Part shown: piece by piece, positions 1-6,422 of the stretch
Layout of the letters: the number at the start of each line of letters is the position of its first letter
Position numbering within the stretch: the stretch's first letter is position 1
Assembly: GCA_002294285.1 (NCBI GenBank)
Contig: DBFL01000022.1
Location: 14,889 to 29,058 of the forward strand
Length of the DNA: 14,170 nt
Origin: Candidatus Neomicrothrix sp. UBA881
GTDB taxonomy: Bacteria > Actinomycetota > Acidimicrobiia > Acidimicrobiales > MedAcidi-G1
Direction of reading: 5' to 3'
Program-made: the position numbers and the translations under genes
The notes under the pieces: model-generated
The model's database searches: none
What the model was told of the DNA's origin: nothing
The model's input: only the letters and a program-made list of their open reading frames with translations

Positions 1-1434
1 GGTGTTGCAACAATCGGTTTTGGAGGCTCACTTGGCTTGGAAGGGCCCTCTATATATGCAGGAGCCACAACCGGTATAACTCTTTCCGAGCGTTTCAAAA
101 ATTGGTTACGCAGAGAAGATATACAGGTGCTCCTAACTGCGGGTGCAGCTGCGGGTGTTGCTGCAGTTTTTAAAGCACCAGCAACAGGTGTTCTCTTCGC
201 TCTCGAAGCTCCTTACAGAGATGATGTGAACAGACGTGCTTTACTTCCCTCTCTTTTTGCGGCTGCTACCAGTTATGTGACTTATATAAATCTTGTAGGC
301 ACTAAAGCGGTAGTTCCTTTCTTGAATGACCCTGAATACCGAATAGGTGTCGATTTGAAAAGCGTACAAGTAGGTTCTGGAGAGAGTATGGCCTGGTTTG
401 ATGCGTCAAAACTAGCCGATCTTTTTACTGGGGTGGAAACGGGTGACTTGTTTGGCGCTCTTCTTCTAGGCGTGCTAGCTGGACTTGGAGGCCGTTCTAT
501 GGCTTGGCTGGTCAGGTGGTCGAAAAGTCAATCACGAAAGACTTCTTTCGTTCCAAGAGTCATCTTTGCTGCACTTATTTTGGCTGCACTTGCTGTTTCT
601 GCCGATGCCGCTTTTGGGTCTCCATTAACTATCGGGCCGGGAATTGAAGCAATGGAATGGGTGGTTTCACCAGATAATGGCTTGGGTCTAATAGCCTTGC
701 TGTTTGGTCTAAGAATTTCTGCCACCCTTGTGACACTAGCTGCTGGTGGCGTGGGTGGTCTTTTCATACCACTCGCTGCACAAGGTGTTATCTTGGGTCA
801 ATTTACGGGTGAGTTGATTGGATCAGACAGACCAGGTCTATACCCAACACTTGGCCTTGCAGCTTTCTTAGGCGCCGGTTACCGTGCGCCCATCTCAGCA
901 GTAATGTTTGTAGCCGAATCTACAGCAGGAACATTCGTCGTGCCGGCACTTATAGCAGCAGCAGTCAGCCAGCTGGTTGCAGGCAAGTCATCTGTAGCAG
1001 AACATCAACACAGCGTAAGATTAGGACACCTCGAAAGAAGATTCACACTTCCCGTAACTTCTGCTTTAACAACCGACGTACTGACTGTTCCACCAGATGC
1101 ATCAGTTTCTGAATTCGTTTACTCTCACGTTTTAGGAAGACGTGAACTTTCAGTTCCTGTAGTGGAAAAAGATCAATACTTGGGAATTATAAGTCTCAGT
1201 GATATTTCAGAAATAGATAGAGGCGACTGGGAGAAGGTTAAAGTAATTGACCTAATTCAAAACGAACTGCCAACAGCAACACCATCTTGGTCTCTAAGAG
1301 ATGCAATTGCCGCTATGGAAAATATGCATACAGATATTCTCGCAGTAACAGATCCGGGAGGATCCTTTATAGGCGTACTACGAAGTGACGAGATTTTAAA
1401 ACTTGACGAAATACTCGACGAAACGGGCGGCTAG
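1..1434 (+). CDS. CLC-family chloride channel/transporter with C-terminal CBS pair (5' end missing)
   Basis: This is an inner-membrane chloride-transport protein of the CLC family. The reading frame is open from base 1, so the gene starts upstream of the window and 477 residues are visible. GLEGP (visible residues 12-16, Glu14) is the second CLC signature, equivalent to GREGP with the gating glutamate. GLFIP (about 253-257) is the GxFxP anion-binding motif. Hydrophobic helices fill the rest up to about residue 345. The last 125 residues look like two CBS repeats, which usually bind adenine nucleotides and regulate the pore. In the segment matching the E. coli FIIEE element the protein has FALEA (E69, A70), so the inner proton glutamate is replaced by Ala. 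That is typical of channels but is also found in some exchangers. The TAG stop abuts the stop of the convergent small gene. Family assignment is firm; channel versus exchanger is open. Confidence 0.95.
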   Translation, partial: GVATIGFGGSLGLEGPSIYAGATTGITLSERFKNWLRREDIQVLLTAGAAAGVAAVFKAPATGVLFALEAPYRDDVNRRALLPSLFAAATSYVTYINLVGTKAVVPFLNDPEYRIGVDLKSVQVGSGESMAWFDASKLADLFTGVETGDLFGALLLGVLAGLGGRSMAWLVRWSKSQSRKTSFVPRVIFAALILAALAVSADAAFGSPLTIGPGIEAMEWVVSPDNGLGLIALLFGLRISATLVTLAAGGVGGLFIPLAAQGVILGQFTGELIGSDRPGLYPTLGLAAFLGAGYRAPISAVMFVAESTAGTFVVPALIAAAVSQLVAGKSSVAEHQHSVRLGHLERRFTLPVTSALTTDVLTVPPDASVSEFVYSHVLGRRELSVPVVEKDQYLGIISLSDISEIDRGDWEKVKVIDLIQNELPTATPSWSLRDAIAAMENMHTDILAVTDPGGSFIGVLRSDEILKLDEILDETGG

Positions 1435-1635
1435 TTAAGTTTTGTCTTCTTCGGGATGATCCTCTTCATCTTCAAAATCTGACGCCCATGCTTCAAAAGC
1501 AGGTGAATGTCCTTCATCTTTATTCTCGGTTTCCTCATCGTTATTCAAACTTTCCAAAATTGAATCAATATCCATCTCTTGGTTACGTTTTAAAGCCCTC
1601 GCTTCTTCAAAACGACGGTGACGTCCCTTTTTCAA
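1435..1635 (-). CDS. small hypothetical protein, basic N-terminus and acidic C-terminus
   Basis: I do not recognise a family. The protein is about 66 residues from the TTG at 1635. It opens with MKKGRHRR and a basic helix-like stretch to about residue 18, then becomes very acidic (many Glu/Asp) to the end. It has no membrane segment or cysteine. I chose TTG 1635 because GGAGG lies 7 nt upstream and the basic stretch then forms a natural N-terminus. The open frame continues to a TTG at 1668, but that start would place the GGAGG inside the gene. It is the third gene of a minus-strand set after mobA and rnd, with 72 nt separating it from the rnd stop. Its stop touches the CLC stop. The charge split suggests nucleic-acid or ribosome contact, but that is inference only. 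Confidence 0.65.
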   Translation of the reverse strand: MKKGRHRRFEEARALKRNQEMDIDSILESLNNDEETENKDEGHSPAFEAWASDFEDEEDHPEEDKT

Positions 1636-1642
1636 CGTGAAA

Positions 1643-1647
1643 CCTCC
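1643..1647 (-). promoter_or_regulatory. Shine-Dalgarno GGAGG that sets the TTG start of the small charged protein
   Basis: On the minus strand GGAGG is followed by 7 nt and then TTG at 1635. It is the best ribosome-binding site in this gene and argues against the longer frame from 1668. Confidence 0.7.
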
Positions 1648-1707
1648 ACTTACTTCAACAAGAAGCAATCATAGCTAATACTTAAGTTTAAATGTGACAC
1701 TTTCTTT

Positions 1708-2868
1708 CTATTTTCGCGGCTCTAAAACTATCCGGTTCTCGCCGTCGAAAAACAGTGAGGCTTTACCTGACAAAATTTTGCTAGCAGCTTCACCAACTAG
1801 CTCTGCCCTCCAACCACTCATCAACTTCGACTCCGTTTCACCAGCAACTAGTGCCTCTATGTCGTTTCGTGTTCCAATAAATGAAGGGTCGATTTCTGAA
1901 TCTCGAGCTAACTGATAGATATAAGCGGTGATCAATGAAACTGCTGCCTTCGAATCAGAATTCTTATAGTTAACATCTTCCTTTGTATTTTCCTCAGGAA
2001 AAGAAGGTGCATTACTAACTAAATCTAGAATTGCTTCGTTATATCCGTTTCGCAACTTTTGGCTTTCCATTCCCCTAATATTGCGAAGCTCATGCTCCGA
2101 TTTGGGAAGCTGTTGCGAAATAGAAATAATCGCCAGATCAGATAAAACTCTTTTTACAGGTACATCTAATCTTGCCGCTTCCATTTCTCTCCAACGGGAA
2201 ACTGAACGCCCCACATCTTTCGATCTTCCCTTCAAGCGCTTTAATTCTTTGATTTTCCGCCATGCTTGATCGGGTGAGCGACGAAGGGACTCCTTTTCCA
2301 GGAATGCGACACACTCATCTTCGACCCAAGAAATACGCTCCAATTCGATTAGTTTATTTTTTTGCAATTCATAAATTTCGATCAAGTGAGCGACATCAGA
2401 AGCTGCATAAGACTTTTGTTTTTCCGTAAGAGGTCGTAGCAACCAATTCGTCATCCTGTCTCCCTTGGGGAGATTTATTCCAAGGTATTTCTGATAAAGA
2501 ATGGCAAGTGAAGGGTTAGATAAGCCAAGAAAACCGGCTGCTATTTGAGTATCGAAAAGTTTCTTGGGTAATTTTCCGCAAATTCGGTGAAAAACCTCCA
2601 GATCTTGAGCGGAGGCATGCATTACGAACTGTATGTCGGTTTCAAATAATTCTGAGAGTATCTGCAAGTCGCAAGACAACGGATCCAAGAGTGCAACCTT
2701 GTCATCACTCCATGCAATTTGGATCAAAGCAACTTTCGGAAAATAGGTGCCTTCACGATGAAACTCGGTGTCAATAGCCAAAATTTCAGCACTCTTTAGG
2801 TCAGTAAAAAGATCACTAAGAGCATCATTGGAATCAATAAGACTATATTTATCTTTCTCTTCTATCAG
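1708..2868 (-). CDS. rnd: ribonuclease D (DEDDy 3'-5' exonuclease with HRDC domain)
   Basis: A 3'-5' exoribonuclease that trims stable RNA precursors such as tRNA 3' ends in the cytoplasm. The DEDDy motifs are visible. DTE in AIDTEFHRE gives the first metal ligands (D33 and E35 from the CTG start), MHASAQDLEVF supplies the second Asp motif, and YAASD supplies the Tyr and last Asp. An HRDC domain follows, with RWREMEAARLDVPVKRVLSD and ISQQLPKSEHELRNIRGM. The first ATG/GTG/TTG-type start would cut into exonuclease strand 1, immediately before the DTE motif. The frame continues upstream to a TGA at 2887-2889. AAGGA lies 8 nt before a CTG at 2868, which gives 386 residues, a normal family length, with the usual N-terminal segment before the motif. 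The gene is 25 nt downstream of mobA on the same strand. Product is firm; the CTG start is likely but unproven. Confidence 0.93.
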   Translation of the reverse strand: MIEEKDKYSLIDSNDALSDLFTDLKSAEILAIDTEFHREGTYFPKVALIQIAWSDDKVALLDPLSCDLQILSELFETDIQFVMHASAQDLEVFHRICGKLPKKLFDTQIAAGFLGLSNPSLAILYQKYLGINLPKGDRMTNWLLRPLTEKQKSYAASDVAHLIEIYELQKNKLIELERISWVEDECVAFLEKESLRRSPDQAWRKIKELKRLKGRSKDVGRSVSRWREMEAARLDVPVKRVLSDLAIISISQQLPKSEHELRNIRGMESQKLRNGYNEAILDLVSNAPSFPEENTKEDVNYKNSDSKAAVSLITAYIYQLARDSEIDPSFIGTRNDIEALVAGETESKLMSGWRAELVGEAASKILSGKASLFFDGENRIVLEPRK

Positions 2869-2876
2869 TTTGCTCT

Positions 2877-2881
2877 TCCTT
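2877..2881 (-). promoter_or_regulatory. Shine-Dalgarno AAGGA before the CTG start of rnd
   Basis: On the minus strand AAGGA is followed by 8 nt and then CTG at 2868. Between the in-frame stop at 2887-2889 and the conserved exonuclease motif there is no ATG, GTG or TTG except the TTG at 2781, which is too far downstream. Confidence 0.6.
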
Positions 2882-2893
2882 CCAAATCAATTT

Positions 2894-3484
2894 CTATTTC
2901 AAAAACCTTGCGATATCTTGTGGTGAATCAACATCAACTAGATAGTCCTTATCAGCTAAGTTAATTTCCAGAAGGGGAAGGCCCTCACATGCTCGCCACG
3001 GAGCTCTTACTCCCTTTTGAAAAGATTCAATCAAATTTTCTAAAATTACGACAGGCCATGAAGCATGCATCCACTGCATGTGTCCATTGCTTGTAGGAAT
3101 CACTATAGATTCTGGTGCTTCAAGCGACTCGATACACATCTGATTAATAAATGATGATGAAACATTTGGAAGATCACAAGCAAGTATAAAAACATGGCCT
3201 TTGTCTAAATTCTTGTAATGATCTAACGCAGTAATTATTCCAGCAAGCGGTCCTTCACCTGGGTAAGTATCTTCGATGAATCCAAAACCGAATTCACTGT
3301 AGGAATCCAAATCACCTCCGACAATTTTCGAATCAACAATTCCTGCTTCTGTTAGTGAATTCAAGACCTTAAGTACGAGGGGTTCTCCGTCTATCTCTAA
3401 TAAGGCCTTATTGAATCCCATTCTTTCACTAGCACCACCAGCTAATACAGCTCCTCCAAAGTCATTAGTCAGTAAATTTTCCAC
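2894..3484 (-). CDS. mobA: molybdenum cofactor guanylyltransferase (MobA-like)
   Basis: A nucleotidyltransferase that attaches GMP from GTP to molybdopterin cofactor to make the dinucleotide form used by many molybdoenzymes. The P-loop-like signature AVLAGGASERMGFNKALL sits at residues about 12-29. ACDLPNV (about residue 104) carries the metal-binding Asp. DVDSPQDIARF near the end matches the family's NVNTPED-type C-terminus. The 196-residue length is normal for MobA. The start is GTG at 3484. A TANNNT hexamer (TAGAGT) lies exactly 6 nt upstream, so the mRNA may be leaderless; the 6 nt also contain a weak GAGG. It is first in a set with rnd and the small charged protein. No other Moco gene is in view. 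A related nucleotidyltransferase such as a cytidylyltransferase (MocA) is a lesser alternative. Confidence 0.88.
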   Translation of the reverse strand: MENLLTNDFGGAVLAGGASERMGFNKALLEIDGEPLVLKVLNSLTEAGIVDSKIVGGDLDSYSEFGFGFIEDTYPGEGPLAGIITALDHYKNLDKGHVFILACDLPNVSSSFINQMCIESLEAPESIVIPTSNGHMQWMHASWPVVILENLIESFQKGVRAPWRACEGLPLLEINLADKDYLVDVDSPQDIARFLK

Positions 3485-3490
3485 GGCCTC

Positions 3491-3496
3491 ACTCTA
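3491..3496 (-). promoter_or_regulatory. putative -10 hexamer of mobA (leaderless)
   Basis: TAGAGT on the minus strand is followed by 6 nt and the GTG start at 3484. Transcription would begin at or next to the start codon. No convincing -35 is seen. Confidence 0.4.
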
Positions 3497-3570
3497 TTAG
3501 TTTTTCAAGTAGTGAATGTCAATCCCCTTTCATTTTGCCGGCCCTCCACTTATGCCAGTGCCACTCTGAC

Positions 3571-3576
3571 TAATCT
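3571..3576 (+). promoter_or_regulatory. putative -10 hexamer of the small membrane protein gene (leaderless)
   Basis: TAATCT is followed by 6 nt and GTG at 3583. The identical hexamer at the identical spacing precedes the GDPD gene at 5396. There is no Shine-Dalgarno here, so this hexamer is the main support for the GTG start. Confidence 0.45.
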
Positions 3577-3582
3577 TCATAT

Positions 3583-3888
3583 GTGTCTAATGTCATTTCT
3601 GAACTCAACAATGAGAAGTACCTTCCAGAATGGGTTTCACCAAAACTTGTCGAGAATTTAACTATTGTCGCGTTAGTGCTTTTAGGGGTAATCCTGCTGC
3701 TTATCCTAAGGTTTGTTAGTAAATTGTTACTGAAATTGAGCTTCCTCACGATCGTTTTTGCTTTAGCGCTAGGAGTATGGAGTGAGAGATCAGAACTCTC
3801 GGGCTGTATCAGTACGTGCAGTTGTGAGATCTTTGGACAGAACATACAAATCCCTTTAGGTAAAAACCCGTTTTGCGATGAGTCTTAA
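3583..3888 (+). CDS. small two-helix membrane protein with C-terminal Cys cluster, unknown function
   Basis: I do not recognise a family. The 101-residue product has a soluble N-terminus (1-24), a first membrane helix at about 26-43, a short basic linker (RFVSKLLLK), a second helix at about 50-66, and a polar tail. The tail holds C75, C79 and C81 (CxxxCxC) and C98. With two helices the tail and N-terminus would lie on the same side, probably the cytoplasm given the basic linker residues, although topology is uncertain. The cysteines could bind metal or form disulfides. The start is GTG at 3583, which has no ribosome-binding site but a TAATCT hexamer 6 nt upstream. It is divergent from mobA across 98 bp. 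Its TAA is separated from the pyk stop by one base, and such tight convergence supports a real gene. The opposite-strand frame over the same DNA lacks a start signal. Confidence 0.65.
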   Translation: MSNVISELNNEKYLPEWVSPKLVENLTIVALVLLGVILLLILRFVSKLLLKLSFLTIVFALALGVWSERSELSGCISTCSCEIFGQNIQIPLGKNPFCDES

Positions 3889-3889
3889 C

Positions 3890-5326
3890 TTAAGAAAAAG
3901 GAATCTGTTCGACTCTTAGAACATTAGTCGCCCTTGCATTAGCATTTGTCCCAGCCAGAACCGCTACAAGCTGACCTTCTTCGAGTCCCAAACCGTCTCT
4001 CACCAAACGCAAAGCTGCATCGATACGTGAGTCTATATCTCCGCCTTCTGACAAATGAATCGACTCTGTTCCCCAGCTCAATGACAACTGACCTACTGTT
4101 CTCACATCTGAAGTTAATCCAATTATTCTTGCAGTGGGTCTAAATCTAGCCATTGAACGAACTGTGAAACCTGTTCCGGAAATACAAAGAATTGTTTCTA
4201 CCCCTAATTCAGTAACTGCACGATAAGTAGCTTGAGTCATAGCATCCGTAACTGATGTGTTCGGATCGTCAGTGTCAGTTAATCTCATTTCTGACAATTC
4301 TTCGCCCCAGGAACGGTGATCAAAAACATCATCGGCCCTTTCTGCTATCCGTGACATAGTTTCGAGGGCATTAACCGGATCTGCGCCGACTGCTGTTTCG
4401 CCAGAGAGCATCAAAGCACTCGTGCCATCCCAAACAGCATTGGCTACATCGGAAACTTCAGCGCGAGTAGGGTCCGGAGCTATGATCATCGATTCCAACA
4501 TTTGCGTTGCTGTAATGGCAGGTCTTCCAAGGGCTATACACTTGCGGATAATTTCTTTTTGAAGTATTGGCAGTTCTTGTATCGGCCATTCATTTCCAAG
4601 GTCACCTCGTGCAACCATTACAGCTCCGGACGCTTCAATGATTTCCGAAAGGTCTTCTACTGCATCTCTAGTTTCTATTTTTGCGACAACTAAAGGGCCG
4701 TCCGGATGAGGATCCAAAGAAAGTTTGGCCAAATCAGCAGCTGAGCGAACAAACGAAAGAGCTACCATGTCGACTTCTAATTCCAAAAATCGATCTAAAG
4801 CCTGCAGATCCCAGTCAGTCGGTGCTGAAACAGATAATCGGCTGGCAGGTATGTAAAGGCCCGGCCTTCCACTTAACACTCCCCCATGTATGACGCGGGC
4901 ATCTAAGTGGTTTTCTTTTCGTTCTTCAATCTGGATTACTCCTCGACCATCACCAACGATTAGACGATCACCCAAGTGGACATCATTAAATAAATTTTCA
5001 TAATCGACCTGAATTACTGAATCATTACTTGAAGAATCACCTATTTGAACCTTGACCATAGAGTCTTCTGCTAAGAGAACAGGAGAATCTCCAAAGGAAG
5101 CCAATCTAATTTTCGGACCAGGTAAGTCAACTAAAATACCTACTGTCTTATTCTCCTCTTTTGCAATACTCCTAATCAATTGCAATCTGCTTATTGCGTC
5201 TTCTATGCTTCCATGCGCTAAACCCAATCGCGCTACGTCCATTCCAGCCCTAATGAGTCCGCGGATTGCTTCTTCTGACTCAGAAGCAGGACCAATCGTT
5301 GCGATAATTTTAGTACGACGCGCCAT
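3890..5326 (-). CDS. pyk: pyruvate kinase
   Basis: Converts phosphoenolpyruvate and ADP to pyruvate and ATP, the last step of glycolysis. TKIIATIGPAS opens the barrel. VAKIE (K216, E218) gives the catalytic lysine and metal glutamate, ARGDLG (about 239-244) the phosphoenolpyruvate loop, and TATQMLESM the nucleotide site. SGETAVG follows, then a C-terminal regulatory-type domain. The 478-residue length is standard. The potassium site is unusual. The usual NFSHG is GLAHG (residues 35-39), so the Asn and Ser ligands are Gly and Ala, and the loop reads DLPGPKIR with Lys72 where potassium-dependent enzymes have Glu. Lys at this position marks potassium-independent pyruvate kinases. GDLGNEWP also differs from the common GDLGVE. 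The ATG at 5326 has a TANNNT hexamer 6 nt upstream. It is divergent from GDPD and convergent with the small membrane protein gene. Confidence 0.96.
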   Translation of the reverse strand: MARRTKIIATIGPASESEEAIRGLIRAGMDVARLGLAHGSIEDAISRLQLIRSIAKEENKTVGILVDLPGPKIRLASFGDSPVLLAEDSMVKVQIGDSSSNDSVIQVDYENLFNDVHLGDRLIVGDGRGVIQIEERKENHLDARVIHGGVLSGRPGLYIPASRLSVSAPTDWDLQALDRFLELEVDMVALSFVRSAADLAKLSLDPHPDGPLVVAKIETRDAVEDLSEIIEASGAVMVARGDLGNEWPIQELPILQKEIIRKCIALGRPAITATQMLESMIIAPDPTRAEVSDVANAVWDGTSALMLSGETAVGADPVNALETMSRIAERADDVFDHRSWGEELSEMRLTDTDDPNTSVTDAMTQATYRAVTELGVETILCISGTGFTVRSMARFRPTARIIGLTSDVRTVGQLSLSWGTESIHLSEGGDIDSRIDAALRLVRDGLGLEEGQLVAVLAGTNANARATNVLRVEQIPFS

Positions 5327-5332
5327 AACTAA

Positions 5333-5338
5333 AGGCTA
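5333..5338 (-). promoter_or_regulatory. putative -10 hexamer of pyk (leaderless)
   Basis: TAGCCT on the minus strand is followed by 6 nt and the ATG at 5326. It matches only TANNNT, so on its own it is weak. The same spacing at other genes in the window is the reason to list it. Confidence 0.3.
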
Positions 5339-5383
5339 CTCTCGAGTCGTACCGTAAAAGGTTAATACTCTATGAAGATTGAG

Positions 5384-5389
5384 TAATCT
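5384..5389 (+). promoter_or_regulatory. putative -10 hexamer of the GDPD gene (leaderless)
   Basis: TAATCT is followed by TTTATT and then ATG at 5396. No Shine-Dalgarno is present between the hexamer and the start. It shares the 69-bp divergent gap with the pyk promoter. Confidence 0.45.
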
Positions 5390-5395
5390 TTTATT

Positions 5396-6172
5396 ATGAA
5401 CACTTCAGTGAATCCAAAATTACTTCCCTTTCTAGACCATCCGACACCCATCCCATTTGCACATAGAGGAGGTGCAGGTGTTTTCCCAGAAAACACACTT
5501 CCAGCATTCAAAAATGCAATAGATATTGGTTACAAGTATCTAGAAACAGACGTTCATTTAACCAAAGATCGAGAAGTGATCGCTTTTCATGACGAATCAC
5601 TCGAAAGAGTTGCAAATATCTCAGAGAAAATTTCTGATCTCACTCTAAAAGAACTCTCTCAAATCAAAATCGATAACTATGCAACTATTCCCACTCTGCT
5701 TGAACTTTTGGAACTATTCCCTGAAGCAAAGATAAATATTGATCCAAAATCAGATTCTGTAGTAACTCCATTAATAGAAATGATTGAGAAAACTAATTCA
5801 ATATCTCGTGTTTGTATCGGTTCTTTTTCTGACAAAAGGCTTAAGCAAATACGCAAATCTCTGGGACCAGAGTTGTGCGTTTCAGCGGGACCTAAGTCTG
5901 TAATGAAGTTTTTAGCGGGAAAATATGCAAGAATAAACTCAAGATTTACATATCACTGTCTTCAAGTCCCTCAACGCTCCGGACCAGTGAAAATAGTTAC
6001 ACGTGAATTCGTGCAGCGCGCACATGCGAAAGGTCTTCAAGTCCATGTGTGGACCATAGATGACCCTGACAAAATGCACGAACTGCTCGACTTAGGAGTG
6101 GATGGACTAATGACAGATGAGCCCTCGACTCTCAAAGACGTTTTAATCGAGAGAAAAACCTGGTGGGATTAA
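5396..6172 (+). CDS. glycerophosphodiester phosphodiesterase (GDPD family)
   Basis: Hydrolyses glycerophosphodiesters from phospholipid turnover to glycerol 3-phosphate and an alcohol, using a metal-dependent TIM barrel. AHRGG (H23, R24) and PENTLPAF (E32, N33) open the active site. ETDVHLT (E50, D52) gives metal ligands and FHDESLERV (H65) the second catalytic histidine. NIDPKSD (about residue 119) replaces the usual EIK strand, and the end carries GVDGLMTDEPS. There is no signal peptide, so a cytoplasmic enzyme (UgpQ-like rather than the periplasmic GlpQ type) is likely. At 258 residues the length is typical. The ATG start lacks a ribosome-binding site but has TAATCT 6 nt upstream. A long non-coding gap follows before the convergent trpD. 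Substrate preference cannot be read from sequence. Confidence 0.93.
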   Translation: MNTSVNPKLLPFLDHPTPIPFAHRGGAGVFPENTLPAFKNAIDIGYKYLETDVHLTKDREVIAFHDESLERVANISEKISDLTLKELSQIKIDNYATIPTLLELLELFPEAKINIDPKSDSVVTPLIEMIEKTNSISRVCIGSFSDKRLKQIRKSLGPELCVSAGPKSVMKFLAGKYARINSRFTYHCLQVPQRSGPVKIVTREFVQRAHAKGLQVHVWTIDDPDKMHELLDLGVDGLMTDEPSTLKDVLIERKTWWD

Positions 6173-6188
6173 AGATCACTAGCAGGTC

Positions 6189-6251
6189 TGTGGATTTGTC
6201 TGTGTATAGAGACATTTTTCTTGTGGAAATAATTTATTTTTATGTGGATTT
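6189..6251 (+). other. cluster of four DnaA-box-like nonamers around an AT-rich tract
   Basis: Four nonamers in the same orientation start at 6189 (TGTGGATTT), 6201 (TGTGTATAG), 6222 (TGTGGAAAT) and 6243 (TGTGGATTT). Read on the other strand against TTATNCACA they match at 7, 8, 7 and 7 of 9 positions. Start-to-start spacings of 12, 21 and 21 bp put them close to one face of the helix. An AT-only tract (6227-6242, AAATAATTTATTTTTA) lies between the last two. This could be a DnaA-binding regulatory site or just AT-rich noise with a recurrent TGTGGA word. No dnaA or dnaN gene is in view, so I do not call it an origin. Confidence 0.3.
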
Positions 6252-6337
6252 CTATTGCCGGACTTGATTCTTCTAGCTTTGTGACTATTCTTGGTCTCGT
6301 TAGTTACAAAATCTTTCGGATGTACACAAACATTTGA
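6242..6337 (+). CDS. possible 31-residue hydrophobic micropeptide
   Basis: An ATG at 6242 opens 31 codons ending in TGA. The peptide starts MWISIAGLD, has a hydrophobic middle (FVTILGLVSY) long enough for a short membrane helix, and ends with basic and aromatic residues. TAATTT lies exactly 6 nt before the ATG, the same arrangement seen at several better supported genes. The weak -35-like TAGAGA is 17 nt further up. Against it, a frame this short occurs easily by chance, and the start overlaps a DnaA-box-like word. I list it because it fills part of a long gap. Confidence 0.2.
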   Translation: MWISIAGLDSSSFVTILGLVSYKIFRMYTNI

Positions 6338-6359
6338 AATGAAGTCACCGCTTCAGATC

Positions 6360-6393
6360 AAAAATTTGTGACCCTGAAAAATTTATGAAACTG
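6360..6393 (+). repeat. 17-bp imperfect tandem repeat, two copies
   Basis: AAAAATTTGTGACCCTG (6360-6376) is followed directly by AAAAATTTATGAAACTG (6377-6393), 14 of 17 identical. It lies in the non-coding gap 6173-6519, of which the part from 6338 to 6422 otherwise holds only small hairpins (for example AAACT/AGTTT at 6388-6400 and TTGGA/TCCAA at about 6405-6420). Confidence 0.5.
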
Positions 6394-6422
6394 ACAGTTT
6401 TAGATGTTGGATTTTCCAATTT

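Noticed and set aside
3570..3845. 91-codon minus-strand frame opposite the small membrane protein
   Set aside because: The plus frame has a leaderless-type start and tight convergence with pyk; the minus frame has no start signal and would run into the plus-strand promoter.
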